A DNA stretch of 64,000 bases, from positions 1,256,607-1,320,606 of the forward strand of contig NZ_KN676113.1 in the NCBI RefSeq assembly GCF_000802185.1, read 5' to 3'. Positions 32,246 through 41,129 of the stretch are shown here, piece after piece. Both the position numbers and the translations under genes were made by a program. The DNA is from Belnapia sp. F-4-1. Lineage in GTDB: Bacteria; Pseudomonadota; Alphaproteobacteria; Acetobacterales; Acetobacteraceae. The number at the start of each line of letters is the position of its first letter. Position 1 is the stretch's first letter. Below the pieces are notes generated by a model that had not been told where the DNA came from, searched no databases, and saw only the letters and a program-made list of their open reading frames with translations.

Positions 32246-33358
32246 ACCTTCCCGGCGTCGGCCCGGTGGTGACCGGCACCCTCCGCCATGGCCGCCTCGC
32301 CCTCGGCGACGAGGTCGCGCTCTATCCCAGCGCCCGGCGCGCCCGCATCCGGAGCTCGCAGATGCATCGCCGCCCTGTCCCGGTCGCTTCGCCTGGCCGC
32401 CGTGTCGCCGTGGCGTTGCGCGGGTAGAACTGGCCGACATGCGTCGCAGCCTGTTGCTCGCCCCGTCCGGCGCGGTGCAGCCGACGGAGTGGCTGGACGC
32501 GCGGCTCACCCTGCTCCCCTCCGCCTCCGTGCCCCTGGCCGACGGCGCGACCCTTTGCCTGCTCACCGGCATGGCGGAGGCCTTCGCCCACCTCCGGCTT
32601 CCCGAAGGCGAGGCCCTTGCCCCCGGCGCCACCGCCCTCGTCCAGCTCCGCTGCGATCCGCCGCTGGCGGCGATGGCGGGCGATGGTTTCATCCTTCGCC
32701 TCCCCTCCCCCGCGCACAGCATCGCCGGCGGCACCCTCGTCCACCCCGAGGACTGAGTCACCTTGCGCGAGACCCTGCGCGCCAGTCTCGCCGCTTTCCA
32801 TGCCGCCCATCTGATGGAGGCCGACCTCCGCCCCAAAGCCCTGCCCGCTGCCATCACCGAGCCCATCCTGGCCGCCCTCCTTGCCGAGGGCGCTGCGGAA
32901 CGGGTGCAGGGCCTGCTGCACGCCCCCGGCTTCGACCCAGCCCGCGCCCTGTCCGGCGATCCGCGGGAGCTGGCGCTAGGCCTCGCCGCCCTATTCCGCC
33001 GCGCCGGCCTCTCGCCCCGCCCGATGCGGCGGAGGCTGCGGCCGGCGACCCGCGGCGCCGAGCCGCGCTCCGCTTCCTGCTCCAGCGCGGCGTACTGGTC
33101 CGCACCGCGGATGCCGTGCAGCGCCGCACCATCCTCTTCCATCGCCAGGCGATCGAGGGGACGAAGCGCCGCCTCGCCGAAGCGCCTGGAGGTTTCACCG
33201 CAAGCGAGGCCGGGACGCTACTCGGCATCTCGCTCAAATACGGCATCCCGCTGCTCGAGCGCCTGGATGCCCTCCGCATCACCCGCTGGGTTGGCGACCG
33301 GCGCTTCCTCATCCGTGGTTCGACGGCAGGGCGGGCCACCGCCATCTTGGCTCGGTGA
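32245..33358 (+). pseudogene. selB: selB remnant (selenocysteine-specific elongation factor), GTPase domain lost
   Basis: SelB sequence begins in the middle of the protein. Frame 1 (to 32427) reads LPGVGPVVTGTLRHGRLALG, the start of EF-Tu-like domain II. A one-base loss near 32422-32425 moves the match to the next frame (GVELADMRRSLLLAPSG). An in-frame TGA stands at 32754-32756. A further frameshift near 33015-33022 precedes the winged-helix C-terminus (RRAALRFLLQRGVLVRT, LLGISLKYGIPLLERLDA). The roughly 170-residue G domain is absent; an IS3 fragment abuts the break. It ends 8 bases before selC, the normal order. Confidence 0.88.
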
Positions 33359-33365
33359 GCAGTAC

Positions 33366-33455
33366 GGAGGCGTGCTGGGCCTGGTGGCCCTCCCGGTCTT
33401 CAAAACCGGTGGCACGCCCAACGCGTGCGGCAGGTTCGATTCCTGTCCGCCTCTG
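33366..33455 (+). tRNA. selC: tRNA-Sec (anticodon UCA)
   Basis: A 90-base tRNA with selenocysteine-tRNA shape. The acceptor arm is GGAGGCG with CGCCTCT (one G-T end pair). The D arm is long (GGGCC-TGGT-GGCCC). The anticodon arm CCGGT-CTTCAAA-ACCGG exposes TCA. A long extra arm (GCACGC/GCGTGC) precedes the T arm GCAGG-TTCGATT-CCTGT. Position 73 is G, as in other tRNA-Sec; the following bases are CCCA, so a clean encoded CCA is shifted by one. It lies between the selB remnant and selD. Confidence 0.93.
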
Positions 33456-33496
33456 CCCATTGGCGGCTCCGCATTACTTCCGATAGACGGGAGCCG

Positions 33497-35614
33497 ATGC
33501 AGAAAGACCTGGACCCGATGCCACTCGCCGAGGGTTGCGAATTGCTGCTGGTCGGCGGCGGTCATGCGCATCTCGGCCTGCTGCGCTCGCTCGCCATGCG
33601 GCCCATTCCCGGGCTGCGCGTCACCCTGGTCGCCGATGAGCTGGCGCCGATCTATTCCGGCATGGTGCCTGGCCTGATCGCTGGCCTCTATGCGCCGGAG
33701 GACTGCGTCGTCGAGCTGCCGCGCCTGACGCTCGCCGCCGGCGCCCGGCTGATCCACGACCGCGTCACCGGCCTGCAACCTACCGCTCGCCGACTGCTGT
33801 GCGCTCGCCATCCGCCGCTGCGCTACGACCTGCTTTCGCTCGATGTCGGCTCCGTCGCCCGTCCCTTACCGCCGGGCAAGGGGCCGCTGCTCCCCGTTCG
33901 CCCTATCCGCAACCTGGAGGAGCGTTTCCGCGCCGCCCTGCCGGCCGCCCGCGCCGCGGTGATCGGCGGCGGCGCGGCGGGAGTGGAGCTCTCCTTTTCA
34001 CTCCGCCACCGTCTCGGCCCGGAGGCGGAGATCACCCTACTTCCCGGCTCCCGGATCCTGCCCCATTCTGGGCCGCTGGCGCGCTGGATCGTACGCCGTG
34101 CCTTGGCCAGGCGCCGCATCACCGTCATCCCCGGCGCCCCGGTGGCCGAGGCGCAGCCGGACGCGCTGCTGCTCGGCGATGGCCGCCGAATCCACTGCGA
34201 CTTGGCCCTCTGGACCACCGGCGCTGCCGCCCCGGCTTGGCTGCGTAAGACCGGCCTCACCCTTGACTCGCAGGGCTTCATCAAGGTGGACGAGACCCTC
34301 CGCTCCCTCTCCCACCGCGAGGTCTTCGCCGCCGGCGATGTCGCCGCCATGCAGGCGCATCCGCGCGAGAAGGCCGGGGTCTACGCTGTCCGCCAGGGGC
34401 CGGCCCTGGCCGATACCATCCGCCGGCTAGTGGCCGGCGAGGCGCCGCGCCCCTTTCGCCCGCAGCGCCACACCCTCGCCCTGATCGGCACCGCGGATGG
34501 TGAGGCGATCGCGCTCCGCGGCCGGCTGGCGCTGGCGGGCCGCTGGGCCTGGCGCTGGAAGCGGCACATCGACCGCAACTGGGTCGCCCGCTTCGCCGCC
34601 CTGCCGGCCATGCCAGCCACAGCCGCCGCCCCGGCGCCCATGCGCTGTGCCGGCGGCGGCGGCAAGCTGGCCGCACCCGTCCTCTCCGGCGCCCTCCGTC
34701 GTCTCGGCCTCACGGACGGGCCCGAGCCGTTGGACGATGCTGCCCTGCTCAACCCGCCGCCTGGCGCACTGCTGCTGCAGAGCGTCGACCAACTCCGCGC
34801 CTTTGTCACCGACCTCCACGTCTTCGGCCGCATCGCCGCCAACCACGCGCTCGGCGAAGTCCATGCGATGGGCGGCCGACCGCTCTCGGCGCTCGCCCTC
34901 GTCACCCTGCCCCACGCCCCCGCCGCCTGGCTGGAGGAGGATCTCTACGCCATGCTCCGTGGCGCGCAGGAGGTGCTGGAGGGCGCTGGCGCCCGCCTCC
35001 TCGGCGGCCATAGCGGCGAGGGCGCGGAGCCAACGCTTGGCTTCTCGGTCACCGGCACAGCCGAGCCGGGGCGGCTGCTGCGCAAGGGCGGCCTTCGCCC
35101 TGGCGACCGGCTGGTGCTGACCAAGCCGCTCGGCACAGGCGTTATCCTCGCCGCCGCCATGCGGGGCGAGGCGCGAGCGGCCTGGCTCGAGCCTGCCCTC
35201 GCGGCCATGCAGCAGCCTGGTGGGCCAGTGGTTGCGGCGCTGGCCGCCCAAGGCGCCACGGCCTGCACAGATGTGACGGGCTTCGGCCTGCTCGGCCATA
35301 TGGCGGAGATGCTGCGCGCCAGTCGCTGCTCCGCCCGGCTCGATACGGCGGCGATCCCGCTCCTCCCCGGCATGCAGGAGGCGCTGGACCAGGGCATCCG
35401 CAGTACCCTGCATGATGGCAACGAGGCGACCGTCGCCGGCCTTGTCGAGAACCCGCCCGCTGCCCTGCTTGACCCGCAGACCGCCGGCGGCTTCATCGCC
35501 GGCCTGCCCGAGGCCTCCGTCGCGCCCTGCCTCGCGGAACTCCGCCGCCTGGGTGCAGAGGCCGCGCTCATCGGCACAGTGACGGCCGGCCTTCCCGCCA
35601 TTAGTTTGACCTGA
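33497..35614 (+). CDS. selD: NDH-SelD fusion: FAD oxidoreductase joined to selenide, water dikinase, with an altered catalytic Cys
   Basis: A 705-residue fusion. Residues 10-375 form a type II NADH dehydrogenase-like flavoprotein (ELLLVGGGHAHLG, AAVIGGGAAGVELS, REVFAAGDVAAM). Residues about 383-705 are SelD, which makes selenophosphate from selenide and ATP (VTDLHVFGRIAANHALGEVH, LLGGHSGEGAEPTLGFSVTG, CTDVTGFGLLGHMAEM). The fused SelD signature is normally CGGCGAK; here it reads CAGGGGK. The residue equivalent to E. coli Cys17 is thus Gly387 (GGC at 34655-34657) while Lys390 remains. ATG 33497 follows GGGAG. Confidence 0.9.
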   Translation: MQKDLDPMPLAEGCELLLVGGGHAHLGLLRSLAMRPIPGLRVTLVADELAPIYSGMVPGLIAGLYAPEDCVVELPRLTLAAGARLIHDRVTGLQPTARRLLCARHPPLRYDLLSLDVGSVARPLPPGKGPLLPVRPIRNLEERFRAALPAARAAVIGGGAAGVELSFSLRHRLGPEAEITLLPGSRILPHSGPLARWIVRRALARRRITVIPGAPVAEAQPDALLLGDGRRIHCDLALWTTGAAAPAWLRKTGLTLDSQGFIKVDETLRSLSHREVFAAGDVAAMQAHPREKAGVYAVRQGPALADTIRRLVAGEAPRPFRPQRHTLALIGTADGEAIALRGRLALAGRWAWRWKRHIDRNWVARFAALPAMPATAAAPAPMRCAGGGGKLAAPVLSGALRRLGLTDGPEPLDDAALLNPPPGALLLQSVDQLRAFVTDLHVFGRIAANHALGEVHAMGGRPLSALALVTLPHAPAAWLEEDLYAMLRGAQEVLEGAGARLLGGHSGEGAEPTLGFSVTGTAEPGRLLRKGGLRPGDRLVLTKPLGTGVILAAAMRGEARAAWLEPALAAMQQPGGPVVAALAAQGATACTDVTGFGLLGHMAEMLRASRCSARLDTAAIPLLPGMQEALDQGIRSTLHDGNEATVAGLVENPPAALLDPQTAGGFIAGLPEASVAPCLAELRRLGAEAALIGTVTAGLPAISLT

Positions 35615-35624
35615 CAGCACCCGA

Positions 35625-36430
35625 CCGCGGTTCTCGCGAGACTGCGCCGTCCGTAGCCCGTCACCCTCTGCCAGGTCTCCAGCCTCTTTGCGATGAGCCA
35701 GATGTGGCGATTGCGTTGGCTCCGCGCCTCGGCGTCCTCCCTGCTCGGCACCATCGACGCTTGTGGCGGGGATGATGACGTCCGGCGGGGATCGGGCTGG
35801 TGGTCGGCAATGGGCTGGTACACGGGCTCGCCGTCGTACGCCCATCTGCTATCACGGAGACGTCCTTGCCCACGATCGCCTCGAGCAGCGGCACTTGACC
35901 GCCGTCATCAGCGGCATTGTCGGTCAGCACGCAGGCGACGATCTCGCCGGTGCCAGCGCGACTGCAATGTGCAGCTTGCGCCAGGACTGGCGCGTCCGGC
36001 CGTGCTTCTCCGCATCCCACTCGCCCTGGCCGAAGAGCTTCAGGCCGGTGCTGTCGATCAGCAGGGGCACCGGGCCGCACGGGATGACCTTGGGCTGCCG
36101 TTCAGCAAAGCTGCGGCCGTGACGGCTGAGCCTTGTGCGATCGGGCACCCGCAGTTCCTGCCCAAGCAGCCGGAGCACGCTCGTGGTGAAGCCTTCCACT
36201 TGGCGCAAGGCGAGCTACAGCATCAGCTCGGTCGTCATGTCCGGGTACCAGGACAGGACTGGCCACCGGCGTGATCCGCCGCGGCGCCTGCCACCCGTTC
36301 AGGGCAGCCGCATCGAACCAGAGCGTCAGGTCGCCACGCCGCGTCAAGCCGGCTTCATAGGCTGGCCAGTTATGGACCCGGTATCGGCTTTTCGTATGTG
36401 GTGGCGGCGAGCGGCGTTGTGCTTGAACAG
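35625..36430 (-). mobile_element. Degraded IS5-family transposase
   Basis: On the minus strand the match starts near 36400 (KSRYRVHNWPAYEAGLTRRG and TLWFDAAALNGWQAPRR). It changes frame several times through LLIDSTGLKLFGQGEWDAEK and TGEIVACVLTDNAADDGGQVP. It ends in another frame with RNRHIWLIAKRLETWQRVTGYGRR near 35650. Frameshifts separate every block and the C-terminus is missing. It begins right after the selD stop. Confidence 0.8.
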
Positions 36431-37384
36431 CATGCCGAAGCGCGTAACGGCTCAACCATGGCCGGGATACCACTCGGATCCCAGCGGCTCGCTGCGCCAA
36501 CGCCATTAGCCAGCAGGCTGCCAGCGCGTGGAGAGGTATTCTTCTGATGAGCGGTCGCAAGCCTGCGGAGGTTTCCGTAGACGTCAGACGATACGCCAGC
36601 AACCTCCTTCAGCATGGAGCGCAAGCGATGCGTGGCGGTGTCGGACGGCAGCCGCTCCGTGAAGCGTTGTATTGTCACTGAACCACCATGGTGGCCAAGC
36701 AACCAGTGCCGAAAGGGGCGGCCGTCACGGGAGCCATGAACCGCCCATGCCTCCGGGTCATCCAGCGACGCAATGGCTGATATGAGCTCCCGAAGCAGGA
36801 GCTACTAAGGATCAAGACAAATAATCCGCGTCAGGGCATCCCCGACACCGTCAATCCCCCTCGACTACGCCGGCTTAAGGCCTGACGCCTTATGGTCACA
36901 ACGCAGCCGTTGTTGGCTTCGAGTATCTCGGCCACGTCTCCCGTTCCACCTTTCCTGTCCCTGCCTCGAGCTTGCTCGATCCAAGCGCATACAACGCCGC
37001 CTCAGACAACGCACTGATAGTCCTTCAGCAGTTGCGTTGGGGATGCCAGGGCCGCTGCCCGCTCGGTGCAATTCAGATATCATCAAGCCCGATCTTGTCT
37101 CCCGAATAAGGATGAAGCTTGCGGATAAGCCACGGACACACTTCATAGCCATCTGCGTCCGTCGGTCGATCAATCTTGTTCGCTGGATGGTCGGTTGGGG
37201 TTAGGTGGACAGCAGGCATAGGCGGTGCAGCATTCCGACGGGTGCTATGCTTCCCAGAGAGGCAGCAGCTTCGGTCGGAAGGCAGACCGTGGCGCCGCAA
37301 CTAAGTGATCGCGCTCCCGTTGGGCCATCAGCGTCTCCAACGGACGCCGGTCGGATTTCACTCATTGCCAGGTCGGACCGAGAA
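36431..37384. other. 954-base region without a supported gene
   Basis: Short open frames exist on both strands but none has family signatures or normal codon bias for this genome. GC content is visibly lower than in flanking core genes. It lies between IS5 debris and the DUF2231 gene and is best read as decayed accessory DNA. I see no origin, repeat array or tRNA in it. Confidence 0.5.
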
Positions 37385-37831
37385 ATGAGAGGATCCACCT
37401 TGGCTGCCATCTCCGTGCCAGGATCAGCAAGGCCGCTTCACCCCTTGCACGCGATTCTGCTCGCTTTCCCGCTCCCGCTCTTCCTCGGCGCATTGCTCAG
37501 CGACTTCGCCTACCGGTCAAGCTTTCAAATCCAGTGGGCCAACTTCTCGTCCTGGCTCCTCGCGGGCGGATTGTTCATCGGCGGCTTCGCCCTGCTTTGG
37601 GCACTGATCGATCTGATCCGAAGCGGGACGGCGCGGAGGAAGCGTGCGGCCATCTACTTCTTCGTGCTGCTCGCCATGTGGATACTCGGCTTCATCAGCG
37701 CGCTCGTTCATTCGAAGGATGCCTTCGCAATTATGCCCGAGGCGCTCTACCTGTCCGCCATTGCGACAATCCTCGCGCTCGTTGCGGCTTGGATGGGCTA
37801 CTCGGGCTATCAATCGAGGGAGGCAGCGTGA
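37385..37831 (+). CDS. DUF2231-type four-helix membrane protein
   Basis: A 148-residue inner-membrane protein with four hydrophobic helices (about 20-40, 50-72, 85-105, 118-138). It opens with the DUF2231 hallmark HPLHAILLAFPLPLFLGALLSD in overlapping blocks. Start 37385 (MRGSTLAAIS) is preferred over far-upstream ATGs whose extra sequence is not protein-like. Its TGA overlaps the ATG of the sugar dehydrogenase gene (TGATG). In many proteobacteria the two are paired, so it may be a membrane partner of the periplasmic dehydrogenase. Confidence 0.8.
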   Translation: MRGSTLAAISVPGSARPLHPLHAILLAFPLPLFLGALLSDFAYRSSFQIQWANFSSWLLAGGLFIGGFALLWALIDLIRSGTARRKRAAIYFFVLLAMWILGFISALVHSKDAFAIMPEALYLSAIATILALVAAWMGYSGYQSREAA

Positions 37832-39117
37832 TGCGCACAGCTCTTCTGATCAGCGTCGCGGCGCTTGCCCTTTCCGCCTGCGACGGCGAACCCGCCCCGC
37901 AGCGGCACGGAGCCAATCCGAGCCTCCCGGAGCCGCATCGCGGCCTGCTGCCCGATATGACGATTCCCCGTCCGGCAGCCTGGGGCAATGATCGTCCGAC
38001 GGTGCCACAGGGCTATACGATCCAGGCCATAGCTACGGATCTCAGGATCCCGCGCCAGACGCTCGTCCTTCCCAATGGCGATATCCTGGTCACGGAGGGC
38101 ACGGGCGGGCAGGGTGCCCCTCGGCTCAATCCCAAGGCCTTCATCGCGGGCATCATCAAGAGTTGGGGCAAGACGTCGGTGCCGGGCGGCAACCGCCTGA
38201 CGCTGCTGCGTGACGCCGACGGCGATGGAACCTATGAGAGCCGGAGCGTCTTCGCGGAAAATCTGAACGGACCTTATGGCCTCGCCCTCGTCAACGGCGC
38301 CCTTTATGTCGCCAACCAGGATGCCCTGGTACGCTTCGACTATCGCGAGGGCCAGACGCAGGCGAGCGGACCGCCGACATTGGTGACGAACTTGCCATCG
38401 GCGGTCAACCATCACTGGACGAAGGCGATGGCCGCCAGCCCCGATGGCCGGTTCCTCTATGTCGGCATTGGATCCAACAGCAACATCACCGAGCGCGGGA
38501 TGGAAGTCGAAGTCGATCGGTCCATGGTATGGCAGATCGACCCCCAAACAGGCGCGCACAGGCCCTACGCGACCGGTCTTCGCAATCCTACAGCCCTCAC
38601 GATCCAACCAGGAACGGGCCGGCTCTGGGCGGTGGTGAACGAAAGAGACGAAATTGGCCCTGACCTCGTTCCCGACTACCTAACCTCAGTGCGTGAGGGC
38701 GGCTTTTACGGCTGGCCTTACAGCTATTGGGGCCAGAACGTCGATACTCGCGCGCAGCCGCAGAACCCGGAACGTGTGGCAGCAGCCATCCGCCCCGACT
38801 ATGCCCTGGGCGCGCATGTGGCGGCACTCGGCGTCGCTTTCTCGGCCGCGACCATGGGCACAACATTCGCGGACGGAGTGTTCGTCGGCGAGCACGGCAG
38901 CTGGAACCGCAACAACCCCGTCGGCTACAGGGTCGTTTTCGTGCCCTTCCGTGATGGCCGACCCATGGGTGACCCGATCGACTTCGTGTCCGGCTTCCTG
39001 AACAGCGAGGGCGATGCGCGCGGTCGGCCTGTTGGGGTATCGGTGGACCCGCGGGGCGCTCTGATTGTCGCCGATGACCTGTCGAACACGGTCTGGAGGA
39101 TTACGGCAAATCGGTAA
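37831..39117 (+). CDS. Periplasmic PQQ-dependent sugar/sorbosone dehydrogenase-like lipoprotein
   Basis: A 428-residue exported protein with a lipoprotein-type signal (LLISVAALALSACDG, lipid Cys near 17). The rest is a six-bladed propeller of the GSDH/sorbosone dehydrogenase type: LRIPRQTLVLPNGDILVTEG, GPYGLALVNGALYVAN, the calcium/PQQ-region FLYVGIGSNSN, and ATGLRNPTALTIQPGTGRLWA. The GEHGSWNRNNPVGYRVVFVPF block is strongly diagnostic. It is translationally coupled to the DUF2231 gene. PQQ use is inferred from the family; no PQQ synthesis genes are in the window. Confidence 0.88.
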   Translation: MRTALLISVAALALSACDGEPAPQRHGANPSLPEPHRGLLPDMTIPRPAAWGNDRPTVPQGYTIQAIATDLRIPRQTLVLPNGDILVTEGTGGQGAPRLNPKAFIAGIIKSWGKTSVPGGNRLTLLRDADGDGTYESRSVFAENLNGPYGLALVNGALYVANQDALVRFDYREGQTQASGPPTLVTNLPSAVNHHWTKAMAASPDGRFLYVGIGSNSNITERGMEVEVDRSMVWQIDPQTGAHRPYATGLRNPTALTIQPGTGRLWAVVNERDEIGPDLVPDYLTSVREGGFYGWPYSYWGQNVDTRAQPQNPERVAAAIRPDYALGAHVAALGVAFSAATMGTTFADGVFVGEHGSWNRNNPVGYRVVFVPFRDGRPMGDPIDFVSGFLNSEGDARGRPVGVSVDPRGALIVADDLSNTVWRITANR

Positions 39118-39289
39118 CGCTGCTGCCTGGAGGAACGCTGTGGACGCGCACAGCGCTAACGAATTTTCTCCTGTCGATGCGGCAATCAGCACCGTGGGCG
39201 GCTGCCTTGGCCGGTGAAGGTCGAGGCAAAGCTTCATGCCTGACAAGCTTCGGTCACCAGCCTCACATCGGACGGGATAAAGTCCTCTC

Positions 39290-40248
39290 CTAAGTCCGGC
39301 ATGACCTGTACCCCTGAACTGGATCCGGATTTCCGGAGAGAATTGGTCTCCTTAAGGCGCTCGGGTTTGGTGATCCAGGTTCAGCGTTTGCCTTCGCCGG
39401 CCACCGTACCCTTCGTGGACCCGCAAGATTTCTTTGCAACAGGTATTCCTGCGGTGTCTTCTGTCCGAGAGCCATGTGAGGTAGGCTCTCATTGTGGTCC
39501 CGTCGCCAAGCTTCGACGATGGCACGGGCCTCGGCCAGTGTCTCGAACCAATGCAGGTTCAGGCACTCGTCCCGCAGCGAGCCGTTGAAGGTCTCGATGA
39601 AGGCGTTGTCGGTCGGCTTGCCAGGCCGCGAGAGATCAATCTGCACCCCGTGGTGGTAGGCTCAAAGGTCCACCAGTTGGCTAGTGAACTCGCTGCCGTT
39701 GTCGGCAAACAGGTATTTCTGCGCACCTCGCTGCCGGACGAGGCGGTTCAGCACCTCGGCCCGTGCTCGCCCTTGAGCCGCTAGCCAACCTCGATCGCCA
39801 AGCCCTCCCGGCTCCAGATATCGACCACGGTCAGCGCCCGGAACTTCGTGCCCTGGCTCAGCTGGTCGCGGACGAAGTTCAGGCTCCAGGCCTCATTGGG
39901 ATGCTTGGGCACACATCGCGCCTCGCGGTGCACGACCATCTTGCGCCGCCCTGGTCGCTTGCTGCGGAGGGCAAGACCTTCTTCGCGGCACAGCTGCCAA
40001 ACCAGGTTGCGCCCCACGGTCCAGCCGTCACGCCTGAGCGTAACGTGGACCCGCCGGTAGCCATAGCGGATCCGTGTCTGCACGATCTCATGCATGCGCT
40101 GCCGAATCTGGAGGCGTGGGTCCCTGGTGCTCGGCTTGCGCTGCGTCGACCGATGCTGGCGCATCAGGGAACAGGCCCGGCGCTCGCTGGTGCCGTGGCT
40201 CCGCGCCACATAGGCCACAACCTCCTTCATGAGCGCTGGCCGGGAAAA
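39290..40248 (-). mobile_element. IS3-family OrfB, multiply inactivated
   Basis: The minus strand reads ALMKEVVAYVARSHGTSERR through WSLNFVRDQLSQGTKFRALTVVDIWSREG, then meets TAG (CAG in relatives) at about 39781. A frameshift follows and a TGA replaces the Trp after GSEFTSQLVDL. The last part (SRPGKPTDNAFIETFNGSLRDE to PHMALGQKTPQEYLLQ) carries the catalytic Glu. OrfA is missing. Its upstream end is fused to IS630 sequence near 40248. It shares its start with the fragment at 32120-32245 but in inverted orientation. Confidence 0.88.
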
Positions 40249-40249
40249 C

Positions 40250-40850
40250 CAGTGGCCGTGCGGAGTGGGGCCTACCAGGCGCTCGTCCCGCGGTCTCCAA
40301 CCGTAGCGGCGCACCATCTTGTGGAGGTACCGGTCTCGTCGAGGAACACGAAGCGCGCCGGATCCATGTAGCGCTGCCATACCCGCCATTGGCGGCGGCG
40401 GTCGGCGATATCTGACCGGTCCTGCTCAGCGGCCCTCAGCAACTTTTTTTATGCCGCAGGCCGAGCCGGCGCAGCGTCGGCCAGATGGTGGCCAGGGAGC
40501 CTGTCTGGATGCCGCGCCAGATCAGCGCCGCCTGGATCTCGGCCAGGGTGATGCCCGGTTCGGCCGTGGTTAACTCGCGCAGCAAGGGTTCATGCCCGGC
40601 CAGCAGGGGCTTCCGGTAGCCGACGATCCTGGCCGGCGCCGCGCTGCCCGTCTCCCGGACCCGCTGCATCAACTTGTCGCCGCCGACGGGCGCCCTCAAA
40701 GCGCCGTGCCGCCCCCTGCGCCGAACTGCACGTCTCAACCGCACGAACCAGCCGCCGTCGGAGGCTGCGGACAGGGGTGCCGTCATCATCGCCTCGACAC
40801 CGCATCACCAGTGTCGAATCAGAACACGCGATTCCATACAACATCAATGT
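40250..40850 (-). mobile_element. IS630-family transposase fragment interrupted by IS3
   Basis: The minus strand carries the N-terminal helix-turn-helix (RRLVRAVETCSSAQGAARRF, then APARIVGYRKPLLAGHEPLL and PGITLAEIQAALIWRGIQTG). A frameshift after RRLGLRHKKS leads to the start of the DDE domain (LLRAAEQDRSDIADRRRQW, DPARFVFLDETGT). At about 40248 the sequence switches to IS3 OrfB. The rest of the IS630 catalytic domain is gone. Confidence 0.82.
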
Positions 40851-40863
40851 GCTCTAGCGGCGT

Positions 40864-41097
40864 TTGTGCCATTTATCGGCTGATCCACATATTGGCCATG
40901 GTGCCGCTCTTCGCCATCGTGGCGTTCGGCGCGGTCCTCGGCATCGGTGGCACGGTGCTGGCGGCGCCCTGGGCCGTGTTGGCCTTCGTGCTGGTGCAGA
41001 GCTCTGTATCCGCGCCGTCCTGGGCGAGCGGATGCAGGTTCCCGTTGAGCCCAACGCGCCATCATCCAACCCTGGTCACCGTCCCGGCAAGGGTTGA
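40864..41097 (+). pseudogene. C-terminal remnant of an AI-2E/PerM-family transporter
   Basis: One frame reads HILAMVPLFAIVAFGAVLGI then GTVLAAPWAVLAFVLVQ, the last transmembrane part of PerM-type exporters. After a one-base shift near 41000 the neighbouring frame continues ELCIRAVLGERMQVPVE, the typical cytosolic tail. The N-terminal 80% is absent, cut off near the IS630 end. Confidence 0.6.
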
Positions 41098-41129
41098 ACC
41101 CGACAGCGGTGGCGCTTGCGAAGCCGCAG

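Noticed and set aside
36865-37173. Small minus-strand frame in the gene-poor region
   Set aside because: No family resemblance, poor codon bias and no ribosome-binding site.
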